From Strigomonas culicis (Eukaryota > Euglenozoa > Kinetoplastea > Trypanosomatida > Trypanosomatidae): a stretch of 16,793 nt of DNA. Positions 7,401-14,683 of this stretch are shown piece after piece. Positions within the stretch are counted from its first letter, which is position 1. Each line of letters opens with the position of its first letter. Both the position numbers and the translations under genes were made by a program. Where the stretch lies: contig AUXH01000428.1 of the NCBI GenBank assembly GCA_000482145.1, forward strand, positions 1-16,793, in the 5' to 3' direction. The notes under the pieces are model-generated. The model did not search any database. It saw only the letters and a program-made list of their open reading frames with translations, and was not told the DNA's origin.

Positions 7401-10115
7401 ACGAACAGCGGCCGACCGCTCTCGTCCTCGCACAGCCTCATGGCCGCGAGCATGACCTTCTCGGCCTCGCAGGTCGGCGGGCTCGGGGCGGGGGCCACGC
7501 TGAGCGGGCGCACCGCGGGCGGCCAAGCGCCGCACATCACCTCCGGCGTCGTCCGCATCATGCTCCTGCCGATGGTGAACGAGAATCTGTTTCTCTCCCT
7601 CCACGCGGACGCCACCCTCGCCTTCTGGCAGAGCTATCGCCGCCTCAACGTGGGCACCATCCAGTTGGCCGCGGCCGGCGTGGCCGAGAGCGCGGACGAG
7701 GAGGAGCGCACGAACAGCATCATCGCCGACGTGGACCCACGCAATCGGTTCCTCGCCTTTGTGGACGAGGAGGCGAACGTGCACCTCTGCGCCTTCCACT
7801 TCATCCCGCTCACGGAGAGCGAGGAGGTGGCCGCGCTGCTGTTGGACAACCCACTCACCTACACCATGTGGCGCGACGAGCAGGCGGAGCTGAACGAGGC
7901 GAGCGCGCCACCCGCAGCCCCGCCGGCCGCGCCGCAGGAGACGCCCGCCGCGAAGCGGCGGCGTGCCTCCGTCGCGCGCTCCCCCGAGGCGGCGCAGGAG
8001 GCCAAGCGGACGGTCTATGTGCCGGACCGGTTTAAGCGCATGCATGCGTTCGGCACCGGTCTCGGGAGCGTCATCCGCATCCTGCTCATCGACCCGCGCC
8101 CGGCGAGCGGCTCCTCCCCGCAGCGAACGACGGAGGAGCCGACGGGCGCGGTCGACATGGGCCGTGCGGCGAGGGACGCGCAGGCCGCGGACCCTGACTA
8201 CCACCCCATGATCATCTGCGTCGGTGCGAACCGCTACACACGTGCGTTCAACTTCAACGGTGAGATGATCGGGGATCTCGGCATCGCCCCGTGGAACGTC
8301 AACGACTTTGCGCTCGAGCACTACGACTGCACCGGCCCGAGCGGGGAGCCGCGCCGCCGCTTCCCGTGCTATATCGCGAGCACAAACGAGCGGAAGGAAG
8401 AGGACGGCAAAGGGAGCGATGTGCCTGAGGGCGACAAGTACGAATTCGACTACCTCGAAGACGCGCTGCTTGTGCAGCAGATGCACTCCATCACGACGCG
8501 CAAGCCGCGGCCCCGGTCGAACAACCGGAAGGGCTCCTTAGGGTCCACCATGCAGTTCAACAGCAGCACCCCGCCGCCACCGCCAACGACCGATACGGCC
8601 GCGCTGGCAGACGCGCTGCGGACGCTCAATATGACGGCCGGTCCGCGCGCGGAGGACGGGGACGGCGGGGCGAACGACAGAGGCATGGATGGCACCGTCC
8701 CCCACCACCACGCGCACCCCATCGCCGAGGAGGACCCGCCGCTGATCTCCACCATGATCAAGCACAGCACGCGGCAGCGCTACGCGAGCGAGCCCAAGTA
8801 CAAGGGCATCGTCAAGAAGGACTTTGCCGCCCAGGTGCGGATGAAGGCAGCCATGGAGCTCGCGCACGAGAGCCACAAGGGGCGCGAGGCCGCGCGGGCC
8901 CCGGGCACGACACGGCAGCGGCGAGGCCTCTTTGCGCAGACCGCGGAGAACACGATCTCCGACTTCGTGGACAACATCCTGTCCGTCAACGACCGCCGCG
9001 AGAGCGACTCGCACACGACGCACGTGCTGCCGCTGGCGCCGCGCACCGCGTCGCCGGACCCCGACGCCCCCGATGACGAGCGCAACAGCGGCGTCGAGGC
9101 CCTGATGCCGCTGGGCGTGGTGCCCAGTGTGGAACCGAACATGGACGTCCACACCCCCTCCGGCGCCTCCAGCCCCTCCCTGTCCGACCTGAGCGTCACG
9201 GAGCTAGGCGAGGACGGCATCGTCACCGGACGGCCACTCCGTGCCAGCAAGATGGTCGCGCGCCGCCCGTACAGCAGGAGCCAGCGGAGCGCCGAGCGTC
9301 GCGTCAAGTTGGACAACTCACCGCTGTCCGCGACGGGCCGCACCGTGGCCGGCGCCAAAGCGCCCTCGCGGCCGTCCTCATCGCTGCGCGTCGCCACCGG
9401 CGTGCGGCCCGGCGAGGCGGCGGACGGGTCCCTGCCGCACGTGATGCGGCGCCCGCAGCGCGCGACCTCCCTCATACACGTGGTGAAGCGAAGTAGCGCC
9501 CAGACGGACGATAGCGGCACGAGGAACAATGAAAACAGCTCGTTCGCGGCATCCATCGGCGTGCCGTATGCCCCGCCAAAGATGCTGTCCATTACGGCGA
9601 GCACGCGCGGCACCATGACGTCCAGTGTCCACGTCACCGGTAAGAAGACGGGGTCCGTGCAGGTGAAAGATGAGAAGGATGAGAAGCCGGAGGTCCTCAT
9701 ACAGCGCAACCTGTCCATGTTCCGCAAAAAGCTGTTGAAGGATCTCAAAGACAACGAGAGCTTCAACGCGAATAACTCCAATTCGAACAACACGAGCGGC
9801 CACGCCGTAGACGGGGGTAAGAAGGGCGACAGCAAGGTCAAGGTGTTTCCTCTCGGCACCAAGGTGGGGTCGCGCGACGTGCAGGAAAGCGTCCGCATGG
9901 TACTCGCGGGACGGCACAAGTCCGCGAGTTGTGGAGCGTCGCACTCGCAGTCGAGGCTCCTGGAGTCCGCGCAAAGCAAGGAAAACCACAGCTACTTGGA
10001 ACGGATGTACGTGGCACCGATGGACACGGGTACCTTGGCGCTGGAGAAGCGCATCCAGCAATCCGCCAGCCCATCCACGGAGATGAAAGCGGGGTCTCGA
10101 CGACGGGGCAATTGA
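4428..10115 (+). CDS. EF-hand and WD40-repeat protein, WDR49/CFAP337-like
   Basis: Large protein of about 1895 residues from the ATG at 4428; the ATG at 4380 would add 16 residues of Cys/Val repeat and lies upstream of the likely splice AG. Order of parts, numbered from 4428: an acidic N-terminus with seven aspartates in a row (near 53-59); a helical pair with an EF-hand whose 12-residue loop at 209-220 has D1, D3, Q5, G6, T9 and E12 (5052-5087); then many WD40-type blades from about 256 to 1300, for example around 256-293, 503-540, 574-612, 753-788, 925-955 and 1040-1078. The last blade, FNGEMIGDLGIAPW near 1276-1289, resembles the dGe-IG-fG-PW signature of WDR49/WDR64/EFCAB8 proteins. Long low-complexity inserts interrupt the propellers near 790-890 and 970-1035. 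The last 550 residues are basic and mostly disordered. EF-hand plus double propeller proteins of this family are axonemal, so a flagellar role with calcium sensing is a reasonable inference. No membrane span or signal peptide was seen. Confidence 0.85.
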   Translation: MKSILSSRNSDGSQAPITASLLAATTTDPKEWVLAVSVPYDAAGIEGRNSVPHHDDDDDDDESDTEQEYAPISRPPGESACGAAGAPSAVPLEEQITVAQLHLIMEAFRSDAVAPAEPVRADPVEAPGTREVTSQPQAEPSEAPSDLNSPIQFTSDTFPSATPLQILLDMNKWSRYNRKLSQEEFVELINRMLPNSTVVEAIELMKKVDYDGQGVVTWQELSTFFASQNRRRAYLSNVKLQYRERPEPLHCAPALQHTQISCYTVSPNQKLLLTGGTDGMVHAWSLATLTHRGLIFSIADWIVGLHYHHRGRSIYVVAVDRSVYQIDAHSVEVTRMYRGRAMSDSPAQRAFAERTARTVKVGGTTAARRIVQPTTANSSALGTAGPRGRDGKPNHYAVLQKQLSLTPGTVVTTGFAVKSLSRAAATPLTGPGSGPYVARAVEEGVLAGLGDPLMCSLYHHTTLDEDVLLLATAVGTVHVFAFPSNLFKMVLSPKCVLHIHTEAIHKMEFYLPMYALLSCADDGAVKMTSMVTGQLLHQFAAAPPDNDKSNKTLFHNGGVGEAGASSTTCEDGHAVVRDFAIHPRLKLLVTVGSERNGLVWDLMQGKRVAVLDTHNAPCRCCGVSLTLDELITIDADGVFQSFDCNGFHLVQRIHFDAVHRPFRFVEPESAQRLLFFATYPFHLQAKLQDTDDCPSSYAGHYGTMLDALYSRTFSQILTVDTEALAMTWDTSGKNVFSFVFKDFTDSTMMNAARLTCVTLDGLERRVITGFNNGAVVVWNAANGQPISFLTAAVVGSTGGAASSAAEAAAAVDSIELEKEKEDLRLRPWRAGSRKGGRPRGGNLSSPLKAAGKKGGGEEADSAADADAAAADGTGSVTNDVTAIGSLVRRGATFFVFACRQHLYIVRESPNFTISAAARWPIGEAFGTINTITQLGEHLIACGTSTGAIVCYHVLSERQDGAPLFVKDMGAINALLGDLAQTGSVSSRRWRQTNSGRPLSSSHSLMAASMTFSASQVGGLGAGATLSGRTAGGQAPHITSGVVRIMLLPMVNENLFLSLHADATLAFWQSYRRLNVGTIQLAAAGVAESADEEERTNSIIADVDPRNRFLAFVDEEANVHLCAFHFIPLTESEEVAALLLDNPLTYTMWRDEQAELNEASAPPAAPPAAPQETPAAKRRRASVARSPEAAQEAKRTVYVPDRFKRMHAFGTGLGSVIRILLIDPRPASGSSPQRTTEEPTGAVDMGRAARDAQAADPDYHPMIICVGANRYTRAFNFNGEMIGDLGIAPWNVNDFALEHYDCTGPSGEPRRRFPCYIASTNERKEEDGKGSDVPEGDKYEFDYLEDALLVQQMHSITTRKPRPRSNNRKGSLGSTMQFNSSTPPPPPTTDTAALADALRTLNMTAGPRAEDGDGGANDRGMDGTVPHHHAHPIAEEDPPLISTMIKHSTRQRYASEPKYKGIVKKDFAAQVRMKAAMELAHESHKGREAARAPGTTRQRRGLFAQTAENTISDFVDNILSVNDRRESDSHTTHVLPLAPRTASPDPDAPDDERNSGVEALMPLGVVPSVEPNMDVHTPSGASSPSLSDLSVTELGEDGIVTGRPLRASKMVARRPYSRSQRSAERRVKLDNSPLSATGRTVAGAKAPSRPSSSLRVATGVRPGEAADGSLPHVMRRPQRATSLIHVVKRSSAQTDDSGTRNNENSSFAASIGVPYAPPKMLSITASTRGTMTSSVHVTGKKTGSVQVKDEKDEKPEVLIQRNLSMFRKKLLKDLKDNESFNANNSNSNNTSGHAVDGGKKGDSKVKVFPLGTKVGSRDVQESVRMVLAGRHKSASCGASHSQSRLLESAQSKENHSYLERMYVAPMDTGTLALEKRIQQSASPSTEMKAGSRRRGN

Positions 10116-10208
10116 GCCGATCGACGGAGTCTTCTCTCGCCCATCGGAGAAAAAAAGAGTCATTGGTGTTGTTGGGCTGAAATAGGCCAATCATCAACAA
10201 ACACGAAC

Positions 10209-10211
<3 letters not shown>

Positions 10212-10240
<29 letters not shown>
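10212..10240 (+). repeat. (AT)n microsatellite, first copy
   Basis: 29-nt alternating AT run in the presumed 3' UTR region after the EF-hand/WD40 gene. Confidence 0.95.
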
Positions 10241-10243
<3 letters not shown>

Positions 10244-10320
10244 TATATGTACAAAAAAGATCAGTATACTTCATGATGTATCACACCTCTTCTCTAAGAA
10301 AAAAAATGTAAAACCAATTC

Positions 10321-10332
10321 TACGTATACGTA
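10321..10332. repeat. 12-bp perfect palindrome
   Basis: TACGTATACGTA reads the same on both strands. It lies in an AT-rich spacer, where short palindromes arise often by chance. No function can be assigned. Confidence 0.5.
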
Positions 10333-10528
10333 TAAACTAGATATTATCTGTAAATTTTTGCTTATTCTCTACTTCTGTGTACTGTGTATACTTCCCTGTA
10401 TTTGAACATATGTTGAATGAGCCTTGCATGGCTTGAAACTATACAAAAAAAAAAAGCAGATCGTTTGACTAGTTTTAAGTGTTGGGTTTGTCCGTTGGCT
10501 TTCCTGTATTACAACTGTTATACACTTG

Positions 10529-10574
10529 CTCTTTTTCTCTCTTCTTCTTTTTACTGGCTGATTGCGTTTTACAG
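10529..10574 (+). promoter_or_regulatory. Strong distal trans-splice acceptor candidate for NAPRT
   Basis: An uninterrupted 24-nt pyrimidine run (10529-10552) is followed by ACAG with AG at 10573-10574. It is the best acceptor in this spacer and would give a 334-nt leader that contains no ATG. Two weaker acceptors lie closer to the gene. Confidence 0.45.
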
Positions 10575-10653
10575 GAAAACAATCTTGAAATAGTAAACCC
10601 TCATTTCCATTTTTTTTTTATACATCTGTTGTCCTTCATCATTATTTCAATCG

Positions 10654-10678
10654 ATATATATATATATATATATATATA
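10654..10678 (+). repeat. (AT)n microsatellite, second copy
   Basis: 25-nt alternating AT run. If the distal acceptor at 10574 is used, this repeat would be inside the 5' leader of the NAPRT message. Confidence 0.95.
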
Positions 10679-10738
10679 AAAATTTATATATTGATTGTTT
10701 GTTTTCGTCGCTGTGCAGTGCATCTGTTTGTCAAAACG

Positions 10739-10759
10739 TTTTTTCTTTTTTTATCAAAG
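10739..10759 (+). promoter_or_regulatory. Middle trans-splice acceptor candidate for NAPRT
   Basis: A 14-nt T-rich pyrimidine run (10739-10752) is followed by AG at 10758-10759, giving a 149-nt leader. Confidence 0.3.
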
Positions 10760-10811
10760 CATTAAGTAAGAAGAAAAAAAGAGTGACAACGTGGATAAAA
10801 CGCTGTTTATT

Positions 10812-10876
10812 CGCTTTTTTTTTGTTTTCTAACTGTTTGACATTTTCACTTTAACCTTCTTATTACACCTCATTAG
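10812..10876 (+). promoter_or_regulatory. Proximal trans-splice acceptor candidate for NAPRT
   Basis: A T-rich region beginning near 10812 runs with few purines to the first AG at 10875-10876. It would leave a 32-nt leader before the ATG at 10909, a typical short trypanosomatid leader. Confidence 0.45.
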
Positions 10877-10908
10877 TACTACCACTACTTTCGCTCCTGT
10901 CCGTTGCC

Positions 10909-12171
10909 ATGCCCGCGCCGCCCATCATCACTTCCTTCCTCGACACGGACGCCTACAAGCTGCACATGCAGCAGGCGGTGTTTCACAACTACAGCGACGT
11001 GGTGGCGGCCTTTGAGTTCAACTGTCGCAACACGACAGACTACCTCGGCATCTACGCGGAGGAGATCCAGGAACAGGTGAACCACATGCGCGACGTGGTC
11101 ATCACGGAGGAGGAGCTGGCCTACCTTGCGACGCTGCCGCAGTTCAAGCCGGACTATCTCGACTACCTACGCGCCTACCGCTACAAGCCGGAGCAGGTGA
11201 AGGTGGAGGCGGTGTCGCCGGTGCTGCCGCCGCAGAGCCCCCAGTTCGGCGAGGACGGCTCGAAGCTCGTCGTGACGGTGGAGGGGCTGTGGGTGGAGGC
11301 CATCCTCTGGGAGATCCCGCTCTTGGCGATCATCAGCGAGGTGGTGCAGCGCCGCCGCCGGCCCCACGTCGGCGTGCCGGAGGCACTGGAGACTCTGGAG
11401 GAGAACCTCGACGCCTTCTTCGCGGCGCACAGCGTGGACGAGGTGCGGCACTTCAAGGTGACGGACTTCGGGACGCGCCGCCGCTACAGCCGCGCGGTGC
11501 AGGAGGCCGTCGTGCGGCGGCTGCGCGCGCACGACAAATTCGGTCCCCACCTCTTCGGCACGAGCAACTACGACCTCGCGCGGCGCCTCGGCATCCCGGC
11601 CATTGGAACGCAGGCGCACGAGTGGTTCCAGGCCTTCCAGCAGCTGTCGCCGTCCCTGCGGCTGTCGCAGACGCACGCGCTGCAGATGTGGCTGCGGGAG
11701 TACCCCACGTGCCTCGGCATCGCGCTGACGGACTGCATCACGATGGACGCCTTTCTCGCGGACTTCACCGTGCCGCTCGCGAAGGCGTACCAGGGGCTGC
11801 GGCAGGACTCGGGCGACCCGGTGCGGTGGGGGGAGAAGGCGCTAGCACACTACCGCTTCCTCGGCATCGAGCCGAAGGAGAAGGTGCTGGTCTTCTCGGA
11901 CGGGCTCAACCTCACCACCGCTGTGCAGCTGCACAACCGCTTCAAGGGCGACACGAACGTCATGTGCGGCATCGGCACGCAGCTGACCTGCGCGCTGAAG
12001 GGCGTGCGGCCGATGAACATTGTGCTCAAAATGGTGCGCTGCCAGGGCCGGCCGGTGGCGAAGATATCCGACAGCACGGGGAAGCTCATGTGCGAGGACT
12101 TCGATTTTGTGGAGGAGCTGTGCAACACCTTTAAGGTCGCCAGCCCGGTAACATCGCACCCGGTCGCCTGA
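10909..12171 (+). CDS. NAPRT: Nicotinate phosphoribosyltransferase, bacterial PncB type
   Basis: Makes nicotinate mononucleotide from nicotinic acid and PRPP with ATP, the committed step of the Preiss-Handler route of NAD salvage. Kinetoplastids are thought to lack de novo NAD synthesis, so salvage enzymes matter to them. The 420-residue protein matches PncB end to end (family about 400). Visible motifs: LDTDAYKLHMQQAVFH at 11-26, DFGTRRR at 186-192, GTSNYDLARR at 217-226, TQAHEWFQA containing H237 (the histidine phosphorylated in the family), ALTDCITMDAF at 272-282, QDSGDP at 299-304, FSDGLNL at 329-335 and GIGT at 354-357. A short proline-rich insertion lies near residues 103-116. The N-terminal and middle motifs are closer to gammaproteobacterial PncB than to yeast NPT1 as I know them, which suggests an old bacterial origin. 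Base composition matches the neighbours. The C-terminus (HPVA) is not a peroxisome/glycosome PTS1, and no membrane span was seen. Confidence 0.96.
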   Translation: MPAPPIITSFLDTDAYKLHMQQAVFHNYSDVVAAFEFNCRNTTDYLGIYAEEIQEQVNHMRDVVITEEELAYLATLPQFKPDYLDYLRAYRYKPEQVKVEAVSPVLPPQSPQFGEDGSKLVVTVEGLWVEAILWEIPLLAIISEVVQRRRRPHVGVPEALETLEENLDAFFAAHSVDEVRHFKVTDFGTRRRYSRAVQEAVVRRLRAHDKFGPHLFGTSNYDLARRLGIPAIGTQAHEWFQAFQQLSPSLRLSQTHALQMWLREYPTCLGIALTDCITMDAFLADFTVPLAKAYQGLRQDSGDPVRWGEKALAHYRFLGIEPKEKVLVFSDGLNLTTAVQLHNRFKGDTNVMCGIGTQLTCALKGVRPMNIVLKMVRCQGRPVAKISDSTGKLMCEDFDFVEELCNTFKVASPVTSHPVA

Positions 12172-12484
12172 AGGCGCGGACGTGGATGCCTACCTATTAA
12201 ATGAAGGAGGCACAAAAAACAGCAACAAGAACAAACATGCACACGCAAAATTAAAAAAAGACATTTCTATTGGTACATACCTGTGTACAAGTAAGTGATT
12301 TTCATAATAGTACGTTAATCTATAAAAAAACAACATCTTCACATTGATGGGTGGTCTTTTATAATTAATCGGTATCGACGGAGTCTCGAGAAAGGCGCAA
12401 ATACATGATATTTTGCTTTCCCTCGAATTCTCAAATTCGTCAGTTTTCTTGTACTTTTTTCTGTAATCTTTCGATGCTTTTAAA

Positions 12485-12500
12485 TACATACATACATACA
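12485..12500 (+). repeat. (ATAC)n microsatellite
   Basis: Four tandem copies of a CATA-type tetranucleotide, running into an AT-rich stretch. Confidence 0.85.
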
Positions 12501-12868
12501 TATATATAGATATATTTCATAATATTTCTTTGATGTCTTCACTGCATGTCTGTTTGTTTGTTGTTTGTTTGTTTTTACCATATTTTTTTTTACCGTTGCT
12601 CCTTCGCTTTTTGTTTGTTTGGTTCGTTTTGTTTTTTACCATTATCATTTTAATGCTCCTCTGACGAAGGGTTTTTCTCCTTCTTTCGTCCATTCGCATA
12701 AACATTCATGAGACACAGATCTTTGCTTACACGAACAAACAATTAAATAATAATAAGAGAATAGTATTTCTGCTTGACCTGATCAAAGGCCCTTGTTCAT
12801 GCGTTTTGTGAACACCGGACAAGGTAGTTTGCTCTTGTATATACACAAAGTGGCATCTTTACTGATTA

Positions 12869-12915
12869 TCTCTTCTCTCTCTCGCTCTCTGTCTATTCTT
12901 GTTTCACATTCGAAG
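12869..12915 (+). promoter_or_regulatory. Trans-splice acceptor of the WW-domain gene
   Basis: A CT-rich tract with few purines (12869-12910) is followed by the first AG at 12914-12915. This gives a 49-nt leader to the ATG at 12965. No other ATG lies between. Confidence 0.65.
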
Positions 12916-12964
12916 GGAGAAAAACAGAAAACAAACCCCCTAGTTGCTCAGCGCTACGAAATCC

Positions 12965-14683
12965 ATGTCCGAAGACGACGTCCTGGCTGGGCGAGCGATC
13001 GTCATTCTGGAAGTCCAAAATGACACCTTGCTCTCTGAACAAGCTATGAAGTCACAATTCAAACGCGAGTACAAAAACACAGCGGCCGAGACGATCGAGG
13101 AAATCCACTTCGACACGAAGAACAGCAAACCGATGGGCAGCGGCGATGATGACGTCCGCAACTTGGCGGTCGTGCTGTTTCGCGACCCGGCGGCCGTGTC
13201 CTTTCTTCTGCAGGAGCGGCTGAAGACGCACTCCAACTACCAACTGAACGGCATCGAGCTGCGCCGCGGGAAACTGCAGCTCGGCCGGCATACCATTCTC
13301 ATCGAGGGGTGCCTCCGCACCGCCACCGGCACCGGCGGCAGCGCGACCCCGCAGCCGCAGCCGTCCCCGCCGGCCGGCCCGGCGCGGGCCCCGCCCGCGG
13401 CGCGCTCGCCGCGCGGCGCCCAGGCGGCCGACGCGGGCCGCGGCCGCGAGCACGACGACCTAGAGCTGGAGGACCCCACGGAGGCGCAGCGGCGCCCGTC
13501 CCCGCCGCGCGGGGAGGTCGCGGCCGCGCCGGCGCGGCCCCGGACGAAGATCCTTTTCCTCATCTTCACTCTTCTCTTCTGCCGGCCGCTGGCGCAGCGG
13601 CCCGCGCCGCGGCCGCAGGACGCGAACAAGGCGGAGTCCCGCAAGCTCAAGGACTTCGACCTGACGCCCTTCCTCGTGTACCAGCTGCTATGCGACCGCG
13701 GGCGCGTGTACGCGATCGAGGTGCTGCCGAAGGTGGACGCGAACGCGCGGCAGGACATGACGAAGGTGCTGGTCGAGGTGGACGCCGCCGCCGCGGACGA
13801 TGTGCTGCACCAGTTCGACCACGCGCTCGTGGACTTCATGAGCCCCCCCTGCGCGCTCGACGCGCCGGGCGGCCCCACCGGCGGGGACGGGCCGGAGGCG
13901 ATGGGGCAGCGCGCCGAGATGCGCTACCGCGTGTACGCCATGCTGAGCCGCGACCAGCACCCCATCGTGGACAAGCCCGGCCAGCGCAACTCGTTCCGCT
14001 CGATGCGGCTGACAGACGACGTGCTGCAGGCCTTCCACTCGCCGGGGCGCCGCGAGACCGCGCAGTTTCTCCTCCAGCCCTTCTCGCGCCGCTGGTGCGA
14101 GGACCTCGGCCAGCCGGTGCCGCAGCACATGCACCAGGAGCACCAGCGCTTCCTGCAGTATGCGACGCCGTCCGCGGCGCCCAAGCGCGGCCGCAGCGCG
14201 TCGCCGCCGGGGCGGGCCGCGGAGGCGACGGCCGCGCGGCCGGCACAGGCCGCGCGCGTGGAGCAGCCGCAGCCGCAGCAGCCGGCGCACAGCCACCCAC
14301 AGGGCCCGGCAGGCTTTGCCTACCCACAGGCCGGCGGTGGCGGCTGGCAGCCGAGTGCAAGCCTACCCTTCCAGCAGCAGCAGCAGCAGCAACAGGGACA
14401 GCGTCCGCCCGCGAACGCTTACGTGGGTGAGGCCCAGCGCTACCCCACGCAGATGCTCTCTGCGGGCAGTGGCAACGCCTACCTCCAGCCGCCCCAGCAG
14501 CAGCAGCCGGCAGCGGTGGTGGTGCCGTCGCCGGCGCCGATGCCGCCGCTGTACTCGGACCAGCAGGGCCCCCTGCCGCCCTACTGGCGCCCGGTCTTCT
14601 CGGACGAGTACAAGCAGGTGTACTACGTGTATCAGCACCCCTCCGGGGAGGAGCGCACGACGTGGACGCGTCCTGCGGCGTGA
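12965..14683 (+). CDS. WW-domain protein with Pro/Gln-rich linkers and possible RRM-like segments
   Basis: The first ATG after the splice AG is 12965, and an in-frame TAG lies at 12941-12943, so the protein has 572 residues. A WW domain closes the protein: LPPYW at 537-541, the aromatic run YYVY at 553-556, W567 and P570; its second loop is two or three residues longer than usual. Residues 10-115 alternate hydrophobic strands and helices in a way that could fit a divergent RRM, and 231-292 looks like a second such unit; both are weak calls. Between them is a Pro/Ala/Arg-rich linker (117-193), then an odd hydrophobic stretch ILFLIFTLLFC at 196-206. Residues 400-530 are Pro/Gln-rich with poly-Q near 470-477. 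WW domains bind proline-rich ligands and often occur in RNA-processing proteins, so a role in splicing or mRNA handling is plausible but unproven. The hydrophobic stretch is coded by unusual codons. Confidence 0.85.
   Translation: MSEDDVLAGRAIVILEVQNDTLLSEQAMKSQFKREYKNTAAETIEEIHFDTKNSKPMGSGDDDVRNLAVVLFRDPAAVSFLLQERLKTHSNYQLNGIELRRGKLQLGRHTILIEGCLRTATGTGGSATPQPQPSPPAGPARAPPAARSPRGAQAADAGRGREHDDLELEDPTEAQRRPSPPRGEVAAAPARPRTKILFLIFTLLFCRPLAQRPAPRPQDANKAESRKLKDFDLTPFLVYQLLCDRGRVYAIEVLPKVDANARQDMTKVLVEVDAAAADDVLHQFDHALVDFMSPPCALDAPGGPTGGDGPEAMGQRAEMRYRVYAMLSRDQHPIVDKPGQRNSFRSMRLTDDVLQAFHSPGRRETAQFLLQPFSRRWCEDLGQPVPQHMHQEHQRFLQYATPSAAPKRGRSASPPGRAAEATAARPAQAARVEQPQPQQPAHSHPQGPAGFAYPQAGGGGWQPSASLPFQQQQQQQQGQRPPANAYVGEAQRYPTQMLSAGSGNAYLQPPQQQQPAAVVVPSPAPMPPLYSDQQGPLPPYWRPVFSDEYKQVYYVYQHPSGEERTTWTRPAA
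13550..13597 (+). promoter_or_regulatory. Internal pyrimidine tract with AG inside the WW-domain gene
   Basis: Within GC-rich coding DNA, bases 13551-13582 are almost all pyrimidine, and the first AG follows at 13596-13597. The codons here use CTT and ACT, unlike the CTG/CTC and ACG used around them. This has the form of a splice acceptor. It may instead just code for a hydrophobic stretch. If used for trans-splicing, the first ATG downstream (13690) is out of frame; the next in-frame ATG is 13757. Confidence 0.35.
14372..14396 (+). repeat. CAG/CAA repeat coding for poly-glutamine
   Basis: In-frame run of CAG codons ending in CAA, within the Pro/Gln-rich region before the WW domain. A second short CAG run lies near 14497-14507. 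Copy number may vary. Confidence 0.9.

Larger units (their letters stand above)
10116..10908 (+). other. Long AT-rich spacer upstream of NAPRT
   Basis: 793 nt with no convincing gene. It contains two (AT)n arrays, a 12-bp perfect palindrome at 10321-10332, and three candidate splice acceptors. No ATG occurs from 10431 to 10908 despite the AT-rich composition, so a long leader without upstream start codons is possible. Small open frames here are low-complexity and T-rich. Confidence 0.6.
12172..12964 (+). other. Long AT-rich spacer between NAPRT and the WW-domain gene
   Basis: 793 nt with no convincing gene. It holds a T/G-rich stretch with TTTG repeats near 12549-12572, a CATA repeat near 12485-12500, a 6-bp inverted repeat at 12424-12429/12434-12439, and the pyrimidine tract of the next gene at its end. 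The open frames on both strands are low-complexity. There is no ATG from 12802 to 12964. Confidence 0.6.

Noticed and set aside
6224..8035. 603-residue open frame on the + strand inside the EF-hand/WD40 gene
   Set aside because: It lies in another frame of a clearly coding region and has an Arg/Ala/Gly-rich composition typical of shadow frames in GC-rich DNA.
6960..8486. 508-residue open frame on the - strand
   Set aside because: Antisense shadow of the WD40 coding region; biased composition and no recognisable motif.
10479..10679. 66-residue hydrophobic open frame upstream of NAPRT
   Set aside because: It has no ATG, runs through the strong pyrimidine tract and an AT repeat, and is T-rich low complexity.
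10116..10908. Possible tRNA or other RNA gene in the long spacers
   Set aside because: No cloverleaf or A-box/B-box pair such as GGTTCGAATCC was seen by eye in any of the three long spacers.
12517..12705. 62-residue Lys/Asn-rich frame on the - strand
   Set aside because: It is a product of TTTG repeats in AT-rich spacer DNA, with no sign of selection.
12944..12964. Upstream extension of the WW-domain frame from a TTG
   Set aside because: TTG is not a usual start in trypanosomatids. The ATG at 12965 follows directly.
12793..13023. 76-residue open frame overlapping the start of the WW-domain gene
   Set aside because: It begins before the pyrimidine tract and so would be removed by splicing at 12915.
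13309..14430. 373-residue + strand frame overlapping the WW-domain gene
   Set aside because: Shifted frame of Arg/Ala/Gly/Pro composition. The WW domain and the splice site both support the other frame.
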